A stretch of 64,000 bases of DNA, from contig NC_087068.1 in the NCBI RefSeq assembly GCF_963678635.1, positions 22,966,388 to 23,030,387 of the forward strand, in the 5' to 3' direction. Source of the DNA: Symsagittifera roscoffensis. Its lineage: Eukaryota; Xenacoelomorpha; Acoela; Convolutidae. Shown here in pieces: positions 1 to 10,712 of this stretch (position 1 is the first letter of the stretch; each line of letters starts with the position of its first letter). The notes beneath the pieces were generated by a model. That model had not been told where the DNA came from. It was given only the letters and a program-made list of their open reading frames with translations, and made no database searches. A program made the translations under genes and the position numbers.

Positions 1-306
1 CACTTTTCCAATATCTGGATGTAAAGTTTTCCATAGTTTGTGTCTGAAACAGATATGATACTGTCAGCAAAAGTTCCTTTTAAAAATTGGGTCATGGTGG
101 GAGAGTTCAGCTATGGGCAGAAGGAGTTAAAATCCTTTCCGCAACAAATAGCCCCCCGACTTTCACTACTTTTATTTTTGGCTGAAAATAATTGGCGTGA
201 TCATTATAGCTTAACAAGAAAAATTGTTCAAAAAAGTCAGTGGAGCAATTATTTTGTGTTTTGAAAGTCTGAAAATTTATGTTTCTTCAGCAATTTTTCT
301 TTTCAG

Positions 307-740
307 GTGGTGCCAGTGTGCATTTCCACATGGCGAATGCGGAAAGTACCCCCTACTTCAAAAGGGGCATCGCAATCAGCGGAGTGCTGAACAAAGAATG
401 GTGTTTGACATCTCGGGCCGAACAGAAGAAAAAAGTGACCAAACTTCTTAACAAACTGGGATGTCCAAAAAGTTCAACCAATGAACAAAAGAAACAGTTT
501 TTGAAATCAGTCACAGCTGAACAAATTGTGAATTGTTATCCAACTGAACTTAGCTTGACTGGTTTGCAGTTTGGACCTGTAGATGTGTTTGAAAGTGATA
601 ATATATCACGTGACTTCATTTCCAAGAAACCGTTTCTGATTGGAATATGTGTAGATGAAGCTACTATGTTCGCAGATGTCATGTTTGTTAGAAAGGATAC
701 AACATCGCAAACAAAGTTAGTTCAAGGTTTTTGTCTTAAG
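307..740 (+). CDS. Internal exon of a carboxylesterase/cholinesterase-family protein
   Basis: The exon follows a good acceptor (TTTTCAG at 300-306) and ends at AAG|GTATCAG (donor at 741). It opens with 2 nt completing a codon and then reads GASVHFHM. This matches the residues just after the nucleophile elbow (GESAG-GASV) of alpha/beta-hydrolase esterases, so the catalytic Ser would lie at the end of the previous exon. Further on, KRGIAISGV matches the family's 'F.RAI.QSG' block, and FLIGICVDEATMF matches the 'IG...DEG..F' block that holds the catalytic acid Glu. These enzymes hydrolyse carboxylic or choline esters and many are secreted; non-catalytic members also exist. Only about 144 residues of the usual 500-600 are visible. 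The catalytic His exon was not found, and the assembly gap begins 46 bp downstream. Family assignment is fairly sure; activity and substrate are unknown. Confidence 0.72.
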
Positions 741-786
741 GTATCAGCGTCTGTAAAATAATGTATTCTGCCAGATAACTCAGTTG

Positions 787-986
787 NNNNNNNNNNNNNN
801 NNNNNNNNNNNNNNNNNNNNNNNNNNNNNNNNNNNNNNNNNNNNNNNNNNNNNNNNNNNNNNNNNNNNNNNNNNNNNNNNNNNNNNNNNNNNNNNNNNNN
901 NNNNNNNNNNNNNNNNNNNNNNNNNNNNNNNNNNNNNNNNNNNNNNNNNNNNNNNNNNNNNNNNNNNNNNNNNNNNNNNNNNNNNN
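787..986. other. Assembly gap (200 N)
   Basis: A run of exactly 200 Ns. The round number suggests a fixed-size scaffold join, so the true length is unknown. It falls in the intron after the esterase exon and may hide the remaining exons. Confidence 0.98.
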
Positions 987-2395
987 GAAAACAAACTGAT
1001 GGCACCAACTAATTAAAAAAAACTCGACAAGTTTTGGAAATTTTACCTCTGAAAATGTAGAAAATATATCCAAAATCCTGTGTATTTTGTCGGGAATTAA
1101 TAAAATTTAGGACTAGCTCGTCATTATCATCTGGTGACATTTACTTTAAAAATCCAAATCAAGTTTGCGTGAGTTTCTTAAAATTGCTTGATGTACCGCT
1201 AATCATTTCATCGGTTAATTAGTTCGATGCAGGATATACTATGATTTGAAACCCAATCTACTTTTTTCACTGAATTTTGAACAAACTTCTTGCTTTTGAT
1301 CAAAACAAAATTCAAACAAAGTAACATATGCTTAATTGAATCAGACGAAAAGTTGAATAGTTCCATTGTCGTTCAAAATGACTGCAGTGAGTTTTTCAGG
1401 TACAAACTAGGAAAAAATCACTATTTGATTGAAGAATTTTTTTTTCTTAACAATAAGTTGCTTAAATGATAATTGTTATTTTCCAAGAGGTATTTTTTTT
1501 GAACGAAATTCTTCTTAATCTTTATGGATCTGTTGACAAAGTTCAAACCAGTCTGTTATGATCTTTGAGCCATTTTTAGAAAAACCCATAATTTTTAAAC
1601 ATTTTTTTTCGACATGTGAGCTCGTGACATCGATATACTTCATAATAGGAAAATTTCATGCTAAATTTTTTCAAACATTGTTATTTTAAATATTGAAAAT
1701 AGTCTGGTAGAAGGGAACACCGAGCTCAAACATCATGTAGCAAAGTTGTAAAAACAGTTCATGTCTGTTCGAGATTCTTTGAAAACGAGGCAAGCTTGGG
1801 TCAACTTCAACTTATTTTGCAAAAACATCTCAAGCTCTTTGTCGTTAAGCAAGCTTTGGTAATTAGTCTCTTTGAAATATGAGTAATAAATCAATCGATG
1901 AAATCTCATTTAAATCAATTTTTTCGGTGTTTCGTCATAAATTGCTATCAAATTGTTTGTTAATACAAACATTATCCACTTTGACCCTGCCTGTTTTTTG
2001 AAAGTTGGAATTAATTTATCTGATGCATGCGCTGAGAATTCGAATTTGAACTGGAGGATTTTAAAATGAGCAACTGCTTAATCTCAAATAGTTCTTTTCA
2101 TGTTTTTTTATCAAAGCAAAATGAAAAACGGTCCCCACAAAAAGATAATGCAAACGTGATCTCACATAACGATCAGTTTTGTAGAAAAACGCAGAGGTCG
2201 TAGCTAGAAAACAGTAGCATTTTTTTTTTGAATTTTTCATGACTGGACGTTGATGAAACTATTCTGAAAATCTAAAAATACCGGCTTTGTGTTGATTTTT
2301 TTTACATACTATCACAGTACTAATGATTTAAAATAACAAAGCTTCATCAAAATCCAATTATCACTTGCGTAACCACCCTTACATGAGCCAAAACA
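987..2395. other. AT-rich noncoding DNA, no gene seen
   Basis: No open frame of useful length, recognisable exon or RNA gene is seen. Homopolymer A and T runs are common. This could be intron of the esterase gene or intergenic DNA. Confidence 0.5.
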
Positions 2396-4250
2396 TCACC
2401 AGTAACCCTTACGATAATTTTGAGGGTTAGAATCAGCATAATCGACAACCATGCAACAATACGCAAGAAATTCAATGGTAATTTTCTTTTACAAACAAAC
2501 TAGTAAACTTGCTTCTGTTTCTTATCTTAACTAGTATCTCTCTGTTTGCAATACGTGATCTTGATCAAGTTGTTTTATAGCTGTCTAAATAAACGAAGCT
2601 AAAGAAACAATTTTGTATAGTTGTCACAGTTTTCCCACATAAGCCTTACACAGTGCCAATCTTGCACACTTTAAGTTCAAATTTGGCGTCTCTCAATCGC
2701 ACCAGTGTTTTCATTTTTTATCTATTTCGTTCTTGTTTTTATTCTAACCAATACTATTATGGTTTTTTAAATTTCAAAAACAAATTGAAGCAAGCAGGGG
2801 ATAATCGTCCAAACCCTGGTCTCTTGATAAAATATGAAAACCTCACACACAAGTTAGACAATTTTAAAGATATTCTTAAAGTCCTGCATCTTAACTGTAG
2901 AGGTTTAAACGGAAAGCGAGCAGAGCGCAAAATTTTTGTGAAAAAAAATAGGGGATAATGCAGCTTTTGGTTTTTTTTTGGCAACTTGGTTTGATGATTC
3001 AAACGACGAAAAACTATGGACAGTAGACAGTTCAAAGTTTATCCATTTTCGGTCTGATCTTCAGAAAACTGCAAAAAGTGTAAAGGAAGCTGTGTCATGC
3101 GCAATTTATGACGAAATGAAATTTTCAGAATTGAAAATTAGAACATTTCTTTTGAGGATAAGCTGCCAAAGCTGCTTCAGACAAAATACTACTGAGGAGG
3201 AGTACAATTTTTGCTGATCAAATATTGTGAGAATCATCTTTTTATATACCTTGCCTAAAACCATATATTTATAAGAATTGATAAACCTAGAATGAATATA
3301 AAGGAAAAACATATATCAGAAATGATTTTGTCAAAAAATTGAGCGCCAAAATGGATTATCATAAATGACACAAGAACTTCAAAAAAAACAGCAATTAGCA
3401 TTTCTTCTAAAAAACAATTTTGGAAAATCAATAACAAATCATATCAAAATGGCAAACATCCTTAACCACAGGTTTTCAACAGTGAGCTGTTTTTCTGACC
3501 ACAAAAACAAGGTTCTCATTATTTTTGGAGATGACACAACTCATTCAGAAAAAAAACTAAAAAAAAGTTTTCTTTTCGTTTTATTACTACCGTTGAATAC
3601 AAGGAAAAACTACTGAACCTTAATGCAAAAAAAAACCTTCAGGTCAGTCTGATATTCCAGCATGGGCTATGAAAGACCAGTGCAATGAAATTTATATGGA
3701 CCTACCATTACTTCTAAATGAATTTTTGAATATCGATATGTTTCCGACGCTACTCAAATTGCATTTTTCACGGATTTTCATTACAAAAAGACGATCCAGA
3801 AACCCAGAAAACTACAAGCTTATTTCAATAACTGGACCTTATATGAAAAAAAGTTGTATAATTAAAAAAATAAGTATCTACAATCAAATAACATTCTAAG
3901 CAACACTCAATTTGGGTTTCGAACGTCTTATTCAACCATTGACGCTATCTTATACTACTCAGAAGTCTTTAGAGAAGCAATTGACAGCAACAAATACTTT
4001 GCTTGCTCCTTACTAGATCTATCAAAAGCACTCGTTTCTATTTATCATAAATTTCTACAAATAAAAAAAATTTGGTAAATTTTTTAAGAAGAAAGTGCAA
4101 ATACCATGTTAAACTCATTCATGAGCAATTGACAGCAAGAAAAGATTATAAAAATTGTCGAAACGATGAATCTCACTATATCAGGGAGTTCCACAGGGTA
4201 CTTATTGGGACCTCTTATTTTCAATCTGTTTATAAATGATCTTACTCAGA
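2396..4250 (+). pseudogene. Decayed LINE (non-LTR retrotransposon), copy A
   Basis: Remnant of an autonomous non-LTR retrotransposon. Around 2881-2925 a frame reads VLHLNCRGLNGKRA, which resembles the start of the apurinic-type endonuclease domain of jockey/CR1-like LINEs ('HLNIRSL'). Around 3669-4070, broken frames give the reverse-transcriptase sequence NPENYKLISITGPY, then FGFRTSYSTIDAI and DLSKAL, matching the canonical 'NP.NYRPISL', 'QFGFR...ST..A' and 'DLSKAFD' blocks. Near 4190-4250 a frame resembles GVPQG. Frameshifts and stops break the gene, and the YADD active-site block is not seen, so it is dead. A second copy at 5940-8165 has a near-identical stretch (3217-3610 against 7098-7490). 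The outer limits come from similarity between the two copies, not from defined ends. Confidence 0.7.
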
Positions 4251-4910
4251 ATTTCGGTCAAATGCAATGCGATTAATCTTTAACTCAGCATCTTGAAACT
4301 TTAAAATTTCGCACTTTTTTCTCTGCGATTTTTCAACCTATCATAAATGCTTTTCATTTTTTGTTACATTTTGATGCTGAGCGACATTTTCTTTGCTGCA
4401 ACCTGAATTTTTTTGAATTACATCATTTGAACTCTTGGTTTGTCAGGTTGTAGAGAATTCCCCGTTGCGGTTGAAACTTTTGGGTTACTAAAATTACTCG
4501 CCCTTTCTAATTTCTATTTGCTTATATACGTATTGTTATTTATAAAAAGTCATTCAAATAGTAATTTCCATATATAAATTGTTTTTCGTAAACCTATGAA
4601 TTTTCTTTACACGCATTTTATCTCCATCAGGAGACAATAATTGTTTTAAAAGTTTGAACAAACTCTTTGTGAAATGTCAAAAAGCAATAAAATACTGTAT
4701 ACCACACGCGGAAAATAGTTTTCAAAAGCCAATGTTTAATTGTAATATATACAACGTTGTCTTTTCAAACGTTCCAGTAGAACAAAAAAAACTGTGCGTG
4801 TTAGATCAAATTTCTCAATTCCATCATTCATGTATTTGAGTAAACATAACAAAACGTATCGTCGAAAATTCCAAGCTTTTGATGCTAACTTTTTAAAATA
4901 TCTTGGGTGA
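4251..4910 (+). repeat. 3' flank of LINE copy A, repeated at 8166-8380 and 9094-9890
   Basis: The first part (about 4255-4490, with AATCTTTAACTCAGCATC near its start) resembles 8166-8380 and also 5225-5450. The second part (about 4495-4900) resembles 9094-9890, which contains an extra 120 bp element at 9174-9293. No coding potential is seen. It may be the LINE 3' tail or duplicated flank. Confidence 0.55.
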
Positions 4911-5224
4911 TTTTGGGTTCTTTTTCTTCAAATTATGCAGTTCGGAAACATTTTCCATCAGAATAAACAGTTTTTGAAACAAATTCAAGCTTTTCTACGT
5001 TGCAAACTAACTATTGGGCTAAAACTTAGCCTTATTTTTTTTTTCGCCTACAAAAAAAAACACTTTTCAGCCCAAATTTTTGATTGGTGTATGTCAGTTT
5101 TTTCTTTATTTTTCGGAAGGAATACAATTTGGCTCGGAGTAAATAAAAAACGATGTCATCGTGTTGTTTGACCGCTTATTTTTTTAGAATATAGTTTTTC
5201 TTATCACGAAACTCACTGAATTTT

Positions 5225-5935
5225 GAAACGCATAATCTTTGACTCAGCATCCTGAAGTTTTCAACGGTTATCTCGTCGTTTTCTCGATCTTAAATTTTTC
5301 TCGGATTTTTGTTACTTTTTGATACTGAACGACTTTTGCGGTGCTGCAATCTATTTTTTTTTTGAATTACATCAATTGAAATCTTGGGTAATCAGGTTGT
5401 ATCGAGTTTCCTCGTTGCGGTTGAAATTTTTTGGTGAAGCTCATTTTTCTATTTTTTTGTAAGATTACGTTTGCTATTTCCTAGCACAAATTTTTTAGTG
5501 CACAAAATTTTTTCAACTCATCTTTGCTGTACCAGCAAAATCCTTGCAGGTAAAGTTGACAATCAGATTGAAGCTTTCTCCTCATTTTAAGAAGAGGAAT
5601 TGATATTGACTGGAGGTAGAAAAAACATCGAGTCGTTATAATTAGATTGCTTAATAGCTATTTCATCTAATACAAATTTTTTTATTGTAACATTTTTCAT
5701 TTTTTTCTAGGGCAAAAAATTTGGGATTCAGTGATCTGAAAGCTGAAAAATTATCATTTTGATCAGTTTACAGAAAACTAAACAAGATTCCTCTCATTTT
5801 TCTAAGTACGAGTAATTCGCTTCGTGGAATGCTTGTACCAATAGATTAAACATGTGTTTGTAAAATTCATAAAGTTGTCAACATCTTGAAATTTAGCATG
5901 CAGATTTAGAATTATGAAGCATTTGAGCACGTATC
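5225..5935 (+). repeat. Repeat copy similar to 8166-8870
   Basis: A third copy of the post-LINE sequence (CTTTGACTCAGCATC at its start) that is collinear with 8166-8870 through landmarks such as TTGCAGGTAAAGTTGACA and AACATGTGTTTGTAA. It lies directly upstream of LINE copy B. The region 2.4-8.9 kb therefore looks like LINE-tail-tail-LINE-tail. No gene is seen in 4911-5224. Confidence 0.6.
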
Positions 5936-5939
5936 CTAA

Positions 5940-8165
5940 AATCACCAGTAACCATTACGATAAATTAAAGGGCTAGAATCAGCATTATCGACTAGCATAA
6001 AAAATACGCAGAAATTTCAATGGTAAAATTCTTTTACATTCATACTAGTAAATTTGCTTCTGTTTCTAATCTTAACTAGTGTCTCTCTGTTTGCAATATG
6101 TGAACTCTCTGCTTGCAATTTTCTATACACTTTTTTATATTTCAACCAAAACTGTTATTACTTTTTTGTATAGTTGTCACAGTTTTCCCACATAAGCCTT
6201 ACACAGTGCCACTCTTGTACACTTTAAGTTCAAATTTGGCGTCTCTCAATCGCACCAGTGATTTCATTTTTTTATCTATTTCGTTCTTGTTTTTATTCTA
6301 AATACAAATACTGTTATGGTTTTTTAAATTTTAAAAACAAATTAAAGCAAGCAGGGGATAATCATCCAAACCTTGGTCTCTTGATAAAATATGAAAACAT
6401 CAGACACAAATTAGATCATTATAAAGATAACATTGAAGTTTTTCATCCTAACTGTAGAAACTAAAACGGATAGCGAACAGAGCTCAACATTTTGTGAAAA
6501 AATACAGCAGATAATACCATTTTTGGTTTTTCAGCAATTTGGTTTAATGACTCAAACGACGAAAATCTATGGACATTATACAGTTCAAAGTTAGTCTTTT
6601 TACGATTTGATAGATCCCTTGAATGTGTCGTACAACCCAGTTAAAATATTACGGTTGAATTTTATGAAAAACCTGCTGTAATGATAGACTATGAGCAATC
6701 ATTCAATTCAAATCTGATTCTATTATGCGACTATAAACTGAAATTTTTCAAAGCAGAAGAAAAAATTTCCTCAAGACAATTTTCAAACCGCATAATCTTG
6801 ACGGTGTTAACCAAATCATACCTACATATTCGAAAACCCTAAAGGACGATATAATCACTGAGCTCAGTTTGAAAGACCAGTCACACGGTTCATTTATTTT
6901 CACTCCCCCAAACAAAACAGATCACGTAGTCACATTTTTCAAAACTGAAATCAGGATGCGTAATAGGATTATCCCCATCAAACGCGCAATATATGACAAA
7001 AAAAATTTCAGAATTGAAACTTAAGACACATTTTGAAGATAAACTGGTAAAGCTTTTACAGACAAAATACTCCTGAGGAGGAGTACAATTTTTGCTGATC
7101 AAATATTGTGAGAATCATCTTTTTATATACCTTGCCTAAAACCATATATTTATACGAATTGATAAACCTAGAATGAATATAAAGGAAAAACATATATCAG
7201 AAATGATTTTGTCAAAAAATTGAGCGCCAAAATGGATTATCATAAATGACACAAGAACTTCAAAAAAAACAGCAATTAGCATTTCTTCTAAAAAACAATT
7301 TTGGAAAATCAATAACAAATCATATCAAAATGGCAAACATCCTTAACCACAGGTTTTCAACAGTGAGCTGTTTTTCTGACCACAAAAACAAGGTTCTCAT
7401 TATTTTTGGAGATGACACAACTCATTCAGAAAAAAAACTAAAAAAAAGTTTTCTTTTCGTTTTATTACTACCGTTGAATACAAGAAAAAACTACTGAAGT
7501 TTAGTGCAAAAAAAACCTTCACGTCGCTCTGATATTCCAGCATGAACTATGAAAGACCAATTGTATGAAAGAACAAGGTATGAAAATTATACGGACCTAA
7601 CATTATTTCTAAATGATTTTTGGAAAAACGATTTGTTTCCGACGCTACTCAAAAAGCATTTGTCACGGCTTTTTATAAAAAAAGACGATCCACTAGACCC
7701 AGAAAATCACAGTCCTAATTCAATAATCGGACCATATATAAGAAAATTTTGAATAAATGAAAAAATGAGTTTGTATCTACAATCAAACAACATCCTAAGC
7801 AACACTCGTTTTGGGTTTCGAACGTCTTATTCAACCATTGACGCTATCTTATACTACTCAGAAGTCTTTAGAAAAGCAATTGACAACAACAAATACGTTG
7901 CTTGCTCTTTACTAGATCTATCAAAAGCACTCGATTCTATTTATCATAATTTATTACAAGAAAAATAAATATGTTTAGTTTTTCAGAAAGTGCAATAATA
8001 ATGTTAAATCATTCATGAGCAGTCGAAAGCGAAAAAAATATATAAATAACATCGAAACAAAAAATTCGATCTTACAACATCAGGGGGTTCCACAGGGTAG
8101 TGTATTGAGACGTCTTATTATCAATCTGTTTACAAATAGTCTTAATCAGAATTTCGTTCGAATGC
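5940..8165 (+). pseudogene. Decayed LINE (non-LTR retrotransposon), copy B
   Basis: Second copy of the LINE at 2396-4250. Its 5' part shares the sequence near 'AATCAGCATTATCGAC' and the ACTAGT...TCTCTCTGTTTGCAAT block. The reverse-transcriptase fragments are better preserved. The stretch 7549-7752 gives DPENHSPNSIIGPY, the stretch 7765-7968 gives NTRFGFRTSYSTIDAI and then CSLLDLSKALDSIYHN, and near 8085-8150 a frame gives QGVPQGSVL. Stops and frameshifts separate these blocks, and the catalytic YADD block is absent or unreadable. This is a degenerate, non-functional copy of a jockey/CR1-like element; the clade assignment is approximate. Confidence 0.75.
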
Positions 8166-9893
8166 AATGCGTTTAATCTTTGACTCAGCATCTTGAAACT
8201 TTGAAATTTCCAACGGTTTTCTCTGCGTTTTATCAACCTATCAAAAAAAAAATTCGGATTTTTATTGTAATTTGATGCTGAGTGACATTTTCATTGCTGC
8301 AATCTGAGTTTTTTGAATTACATCATTTGAACACTTAAAGTTTCAGGTTGTAGATAGTTTCTCCCTTGCGGTTGAAATATTGGGTGAAGCTCATTTTTCT
8401 ATTTCTATGTGAGATTACGTTTTCTATTTCTTGGCACATATTTTTCAATGCGTAGAATTTTTTCCAACTAATCATTGTTGTACCAGCAAAGCCCTTGCAG
8501 GTAAAGTTGACATCAGCTTAAAGCTTTTCCTCCCTTTTTCGAAGGGAATTGATATTTACTGGAGGTAGAAAAAACATTGAGTCGTTGTAACCAGATTGGT
8601 TAATAGCTCTTTCATTTACTACAAATGGTTTTTATTGTAACAATTTTCATTTGTTTCGAGGGTGACCAACTTGTGACTCAGTGTTCTGAAAGCTGAAGAA
8701 TGATCGAATTTATTAGTTTAACAGAAAAGTAAACAAGATTCATCTCATGTTTCCAAGTACTCCAAGAGTAATCCGTTTCGTGGGATGCATGTACCAATAG
8801 GTTAAACATGTGTTTGTAACAAGGTGTCAACATCTTCAAAAATTGCATGCATATGTAGAACGCTGAGTCATTCAAGCAGTTGTGCAGAGCTCATCATCAT
8901 GTTCAAAATCCTTTCTCAATTCTTATCTCTTCCAGCAATTCTTGGAAATGCTGAACTCCAACCCAGTGGAAGTGAAAAACATAGCAATGACTTTTTGCTG
9001 CTTTGCGCAAAAGATTGATTGTTGTTTAGAAAAACGGACAACAGTTTTTGCGATTTTGAACGACTGAGTATTTTTTTCATCGAATTCACAATGAGCCATC
9101 GGCAGATTACTCGTCGTTTTTCATTTCTGTTTTGCTTAATTACGTCATGTTATTTGTAAAAGACCATTCGAATCAAGTTAACATCCTATTCTGCTCTATT
9201 TTGATTGGCTGAAATAAAATTCGAACTCAGAACCAAGCTAACCTTAACGGATTTTCTGGAGGGGGGGGGGCGGAAGGATGTTAATTCGGTCCAACCATTC
9301 AAATAGCACTTTTTCTATTTTACTTTTTTTTTCAATCTACGCATTTTCTTTATATGCGTTTTATTTCCACCTGGAGTTGTCAAAAATGCATAAAAACATT
9401 GTTGTACCATATGCAAAAAACAGCTAACAAAATGCAATAGTTAATTGTTCTTAAAACGCTTTTTCATTCTTATACAGCTTCTGAAAAAATATTTTGAAAA
9501 GATTTCTGAAAACTTAATCAGTAATGAAAAAAATGCTTATCATACAATTTTCATACACGGGAATTGTATGATCAGCGGTTTTTTTTTCAAAAAACAAAAA
9601 CCTCTAACCAGACTGTATTAATAGAATCAAACAGCCGTGGAAATTGGCTTAAAGCCTTTTTTCAACCCTTTTTCAAAATTGTATGAAAAATGTATGACAA
9701 GCATTTTTCCACACACTTGATGTATGGGATTATATGATAATCATTTCTGGTGTATGTATATACCACGGAGTAATTTTAAAGGTTCCACTAGAACTTGGAG
9801 AAAACTGTGTGTTGAAAAAAAAGTTGGAAAAAACTCAATTCCATCTTGCATATATTTGGGAAAATATGACAAAAATGTTTTTTTTTTCTACTT
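8166..9893 (+). repeat. Post-LINE repeat tail, copy of 5225-5935 and 4495-4900
   Basis: The stretch 8166-8870 matches 5225-5935. The stretch 9094-9890 matches 4495-4900, including TTTTCTTTA.ATGCGTTTTAT and the stretch near GTTCCACTAGAAC. The short open frames here (for example at 8824 and 8882) lie inside repeat sequence and show no protein signature. Confidence 0.55.
9174..9293 (+). mobile_element. Small inverted-repeat element (TTAACATCC family), 120 bp
   Basis: The element starts with CAAGTTAACATCC and ends with GGATGTTAATTCGG, giving short terminal inverted repeats around TTAACATCC. It contains a G10 run. Flanks ACCATTCGAAT (9163-9173) and ACCATTCAAAT (9294-9304) look like a target-site duplication. 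The related copy at about 4540 has a single CATTCAAAT and no insert, so it serves as an empty site. Another member, in the opposite orientation, lies at 60570-60672. Confidence 0.6.
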
Positions 9894-10712
9894 GAAGCAA
9901 AGATTTAGCTACGACCATTATTATCTGTTGGCATGCAATAAGTGCTTAATCACGTGTTTATTCAGACGAAAACGAAATGAGTCTAATTGGTTATTAGAAT
10001 CATTTGTTTGATAATTAATCCGGGTTGACCACAACACGAATAAACGCTAGTCAAACATAAATATTTTGACCTCAAAAAAGCAACATAAAAACTTCATTTT
10101 TAAATGTCTGAAATAAGCCATATATGAGAATTGCATGACTAGCATTTTTGGTCACCCCAGGAAATTAGACTTTCGTTTTTGTCCAAATAGGCTTTCAGTT
10201 AAAGTGCACGCTGTTTAAAATTGTGTAAAATAAACTAAAAGTAGAAATTGTGATCTGGTTAATTGCATTCTTTCAGATGAGCATGCTGCTCGTCACACAT
10301 GCCAATCAGTCAGTCTTCAGGCAAATAATACCAAAAGTCTACAGCTTTGGCAGATCTTCTTGCTTAGCTTTTATAACATATTTTCAAAAAAACTATTTGG
10401 CTTTTAAAGAATTTCAAGAAAAGTAATAGTAAAATACCACAAAAATTGAATATTCCAGGCTTCACAAGAACTCAGAAAATGTTCTAATGAACGAAATATG
10501 ATCATAAGGACTTCAAAAATTTCAATGATTTCAAAATTTCCAAGGCCATTTTTGACCAAACATTTCTTCACTGACAAAATTAATTGATGGAAAGTAGTTT
10601 GATCAACAACACGGTGCTTCCATATATCGACCAACAGTTAAACACTTCTTTCCACCGTTAAATTAAACTTAATTTTTTGCGTATCATTGTTTCATTTTTA
10701 CCTTTCTGCATG
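9894..10712. other. Noncoding DNA downstream of the channel gene
   Basis: No exon or repeat was recognised with confidence. A minus-strand open frame at 10404-10634 lies beyond the channel's stop codon and has no visible signature, so it is not called as a gene. Confidence 0.45.

Noticed and set aside
40-264. 74-aa plus-strand frame before the esterase exon
   Set aside because: It lies in the presumed intron upstream of the esterase acceptor and shows no esterase motif or splice-compatible boundary.
7000-7500. CRISPR-like or programmed tandem array in the 3.2/7.1 kb identical segments
   Set aside because: There are only two copies, each is hundreds of bp, and both lie inside LINE remnants of a eukaryotic genome. 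Ordinary repeat duplication explains them.
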